A stretch of DNA of 15,250 nt from an uncultured Solobacterium sp. (GTDB taxonomy: Bacteria; Bacillota_I; Bacilli_A; Erysipelotrichales; Erysipelotrichaceae), in NCBI GenBank assembly GCA_938041275.1, contig CALISH010000133.1:1-15250 (forward strand), given 5' to 3'. The notes under the pieces are model-generated. The model saw only the letters and a program-made list of their open reading frames with translations, did not search any database and was not told where the DNA came from. Both the position numbers and the translations under genes were made by a program. Position 1 is the stretch's first letter. Each line of letters begins with the position of its first letter. This document shows, in pieces, positions 14,456 through 15,250 of this stretch.

Positions 14456-14538
14456 GAATTGACACCTACATTTAGAAAAATATTTTATATATTGAGCTCT
14501 TCTTATGATGAAATAAGCTATCTGTATTAAATTAAAAT

Positions 14539-15006
14539 TTATAATACTGTCTTTACCATCACAATCTCATCATTTTGAAACTCAATTGAAAAACCGTTTT
14601 TTAAAAATAAATGAGTCGAAGGATTATCAGCACCTATATCATCATAGAGAACTTTTACTCCATTTGCTTTTGCTGCTTCACAAAGAAGTTGAATACCTTG
14701 CGTACCAAATCCTCGTCTCCTAAATTCAGCTTTTATAATTACATCACATAAGTAGATATTACGTAGCTTATCAAAATGATATAAAATTTCACCCACGAAG
14801 ACTTTATTGGCATCATCTTTTAAATAACGATAGTATCTTTCCTGACCTGAGTTTCTTACCCATAATGTATACCATTCTTCCCAGTCTTCTTTCGGAAAAG
14901 GAATTGTTCCTCCCCATGCATTATTATATGACATCGTTTCTATATCTGCCATCATTGACTCTCTGAACCACAAGTCTTCTAATTCCGGTTTTACAACTTT
15001 TAACAT
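14539..15006 (-). CDS. GNAT-family N-acetyltransferase
   Basis: A 155-residue single-domain acetyltransferase. IYLCDVIIKAEFRRRGFGTQ (about 84-103) contains motif A with the acetyl-CoA loop RRRGFG. The segment YDDIGADNPSTHLFLKNGFS (about 121-140) is motif B, with Asn128 in the usual position. The N-terminal part, rich in tryptophan (WGGTIPFPKEDWEEWYTLWV), is the variable acceptor side. GGAGG seven bases before the ATG fixes the start. The next gene in the same direction, the methyltransferase, begins 155 bases downstream with no clear terminator between, so cotranscription is possible. Substrate unknown. Confidence 0.92.
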   Translation of the reverse strand: MLKVVKPELEDLWFRESMMADIETMSYNNAWGGTIPFPKEDWEEWYTLWVRNSGQERYYRYLKDDANKVFVGEILYHFDKLRNIYLCDVIIKAEFRRRGFGTQGIQLLCEAAKANGVKVLYDDIGADNPSTHLFLKNGFSIEFQNDEIVMVKTVL

Positions 15007-15250
15007 TATTTTTCCTCCGCGAAAAAGACTCTTTATTATTCTAAAGGTTAAGAATTACTCCGTTATATTTAACCAATAATAGCACTGTGGCTTTAACCTA
15101 ATTTCTAGTCATTAAAACCACCGTTTCCACATGGCTCGATTGCTCCAGATTGATGTCAGATTTTCGCGGTCGTTTGCGAAAATTTATCAACGCGTGTTTT
15201 TACCACAAAACACACCGTTTTTTACCCTTGTACGTTCTCGGAAACAGGTC
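15007..15250. other. Intergenic DNA with a G+C-richer, hairpin-bearing right end
   Basis: Bases 15007-15110 are AT-rich upstream DNA of the GNAT gene, with GGTTAA-type repeats (15046-15051 inverted, TTTAACC at 15068 and 15092). From about 15111 the G+C rises to about 45 percent. ATTTTCGC pairs with GCGAAAAT (15160-15183), and GTGTTTT pairs with AAAACAC (15195-15214), followed by TTTTTT at about 15218. A plus-strand frame from ATG 15131 stays open for 40 codons to the edge but has no ribosome site. It could be the edge of a repeat, a mobile-element end or a structured RNA; I cannot decide. Confidence 0.4.

Noticed and set aside
14459..14486. Plus-strand TTGACA with TATTTT at 16 bases, as a forward promoter
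   Set aside because: It points into minus-strand genes with no plus-strand gene downstream. In AT-rich DNA such a pair is expected by chance.
1..15250. CRISPR arrays, tRNA, rRNA or intact insertion sequences
   Set aside because: I saw no regularly spaced repeats, no tRNA cloverleaf sequence, no rRNA signature and no transposase or integrase.

Overview
The window is low-GC (roughly one third G+C) bacterial chromosome with strong AGGAGG-type ribosome sites, TTGACA/TATAAT promoters and intrinsic terminators. It fits the Bacillota. The protein flavour (a sirtuin tail ending in the LELGVGxNTPxIIKYPFW pattern, DUF2871 and many small GNATs) would suit an Erysipelotrichia- or Clostridia-like commensal anaerobe, but this placement is inference.

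Layout. 1-3300: a plus-strand pair, phosphoenolpyruvate carboxylase (ppc) and a small nitroreductase, closed by a strong terminator. Almost everything after that is on the minus strand. 3295-3633: a small four-helix membrane protein. 3791-4411: a dead gene that is also a chimera, a SnoaL/NTF2-like N-terminus joined to the C-terminal end of a sirtuin, with a lost start codon and two in-frame stops. 4533-6262: an autoregulated two-gene operon, a TetR-family repressor and a polytopic DUF2871-type membrane protein, with two matching palindromic operators placed on a near-consensus promoter and a terminator at the end. 6268-8510: an eroded stretch with a GNAT broken by one stop codon, a cysteine-rich conserved protein, a 557-base gene-poor interval, an intact GNAT and several short unrecognised coding-like remnants. 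The 557-base interval holds a third exact copy of the TetR operator and an 18-base perfect palindrome.

8515-10675: a type IV abortive-infection module, AbiEi/AbiEii. The antitoxin gene abiEi is intact and has an inverted repeat around its -10 box. The toxin gene abiEii is cut off after about 157 residues and runs directly into a cation/proton antiporter that lacks its N-terminal half. This is best read as one deletion or insertion junction that damaged both genes. 10776-12140: an RclA/Har-type flavin disulfide oxidoreductase (hypothiocyanous acid / reactive chlorine defence) with its own terminator. 12211-15006: a leftward cluster of GNAT, class I SAM methyltransferase, conserved unknown protein and small alpha/beta hydrolase, closed by a terminator. 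15007-15250: non-coding DNA that becomes clearly richer in G+C over the last ~130 bases and carries two hairpins.

I see no rRNA, tRNA, CRISPR array or intact insertion sequence. The most interesting points are the TetR operator set with its distant third copy, the abiEii-antiporter junction that leaves the antitoxin without a complete toxin, and the SnoaL-sirtuin chimeric pseudogene.
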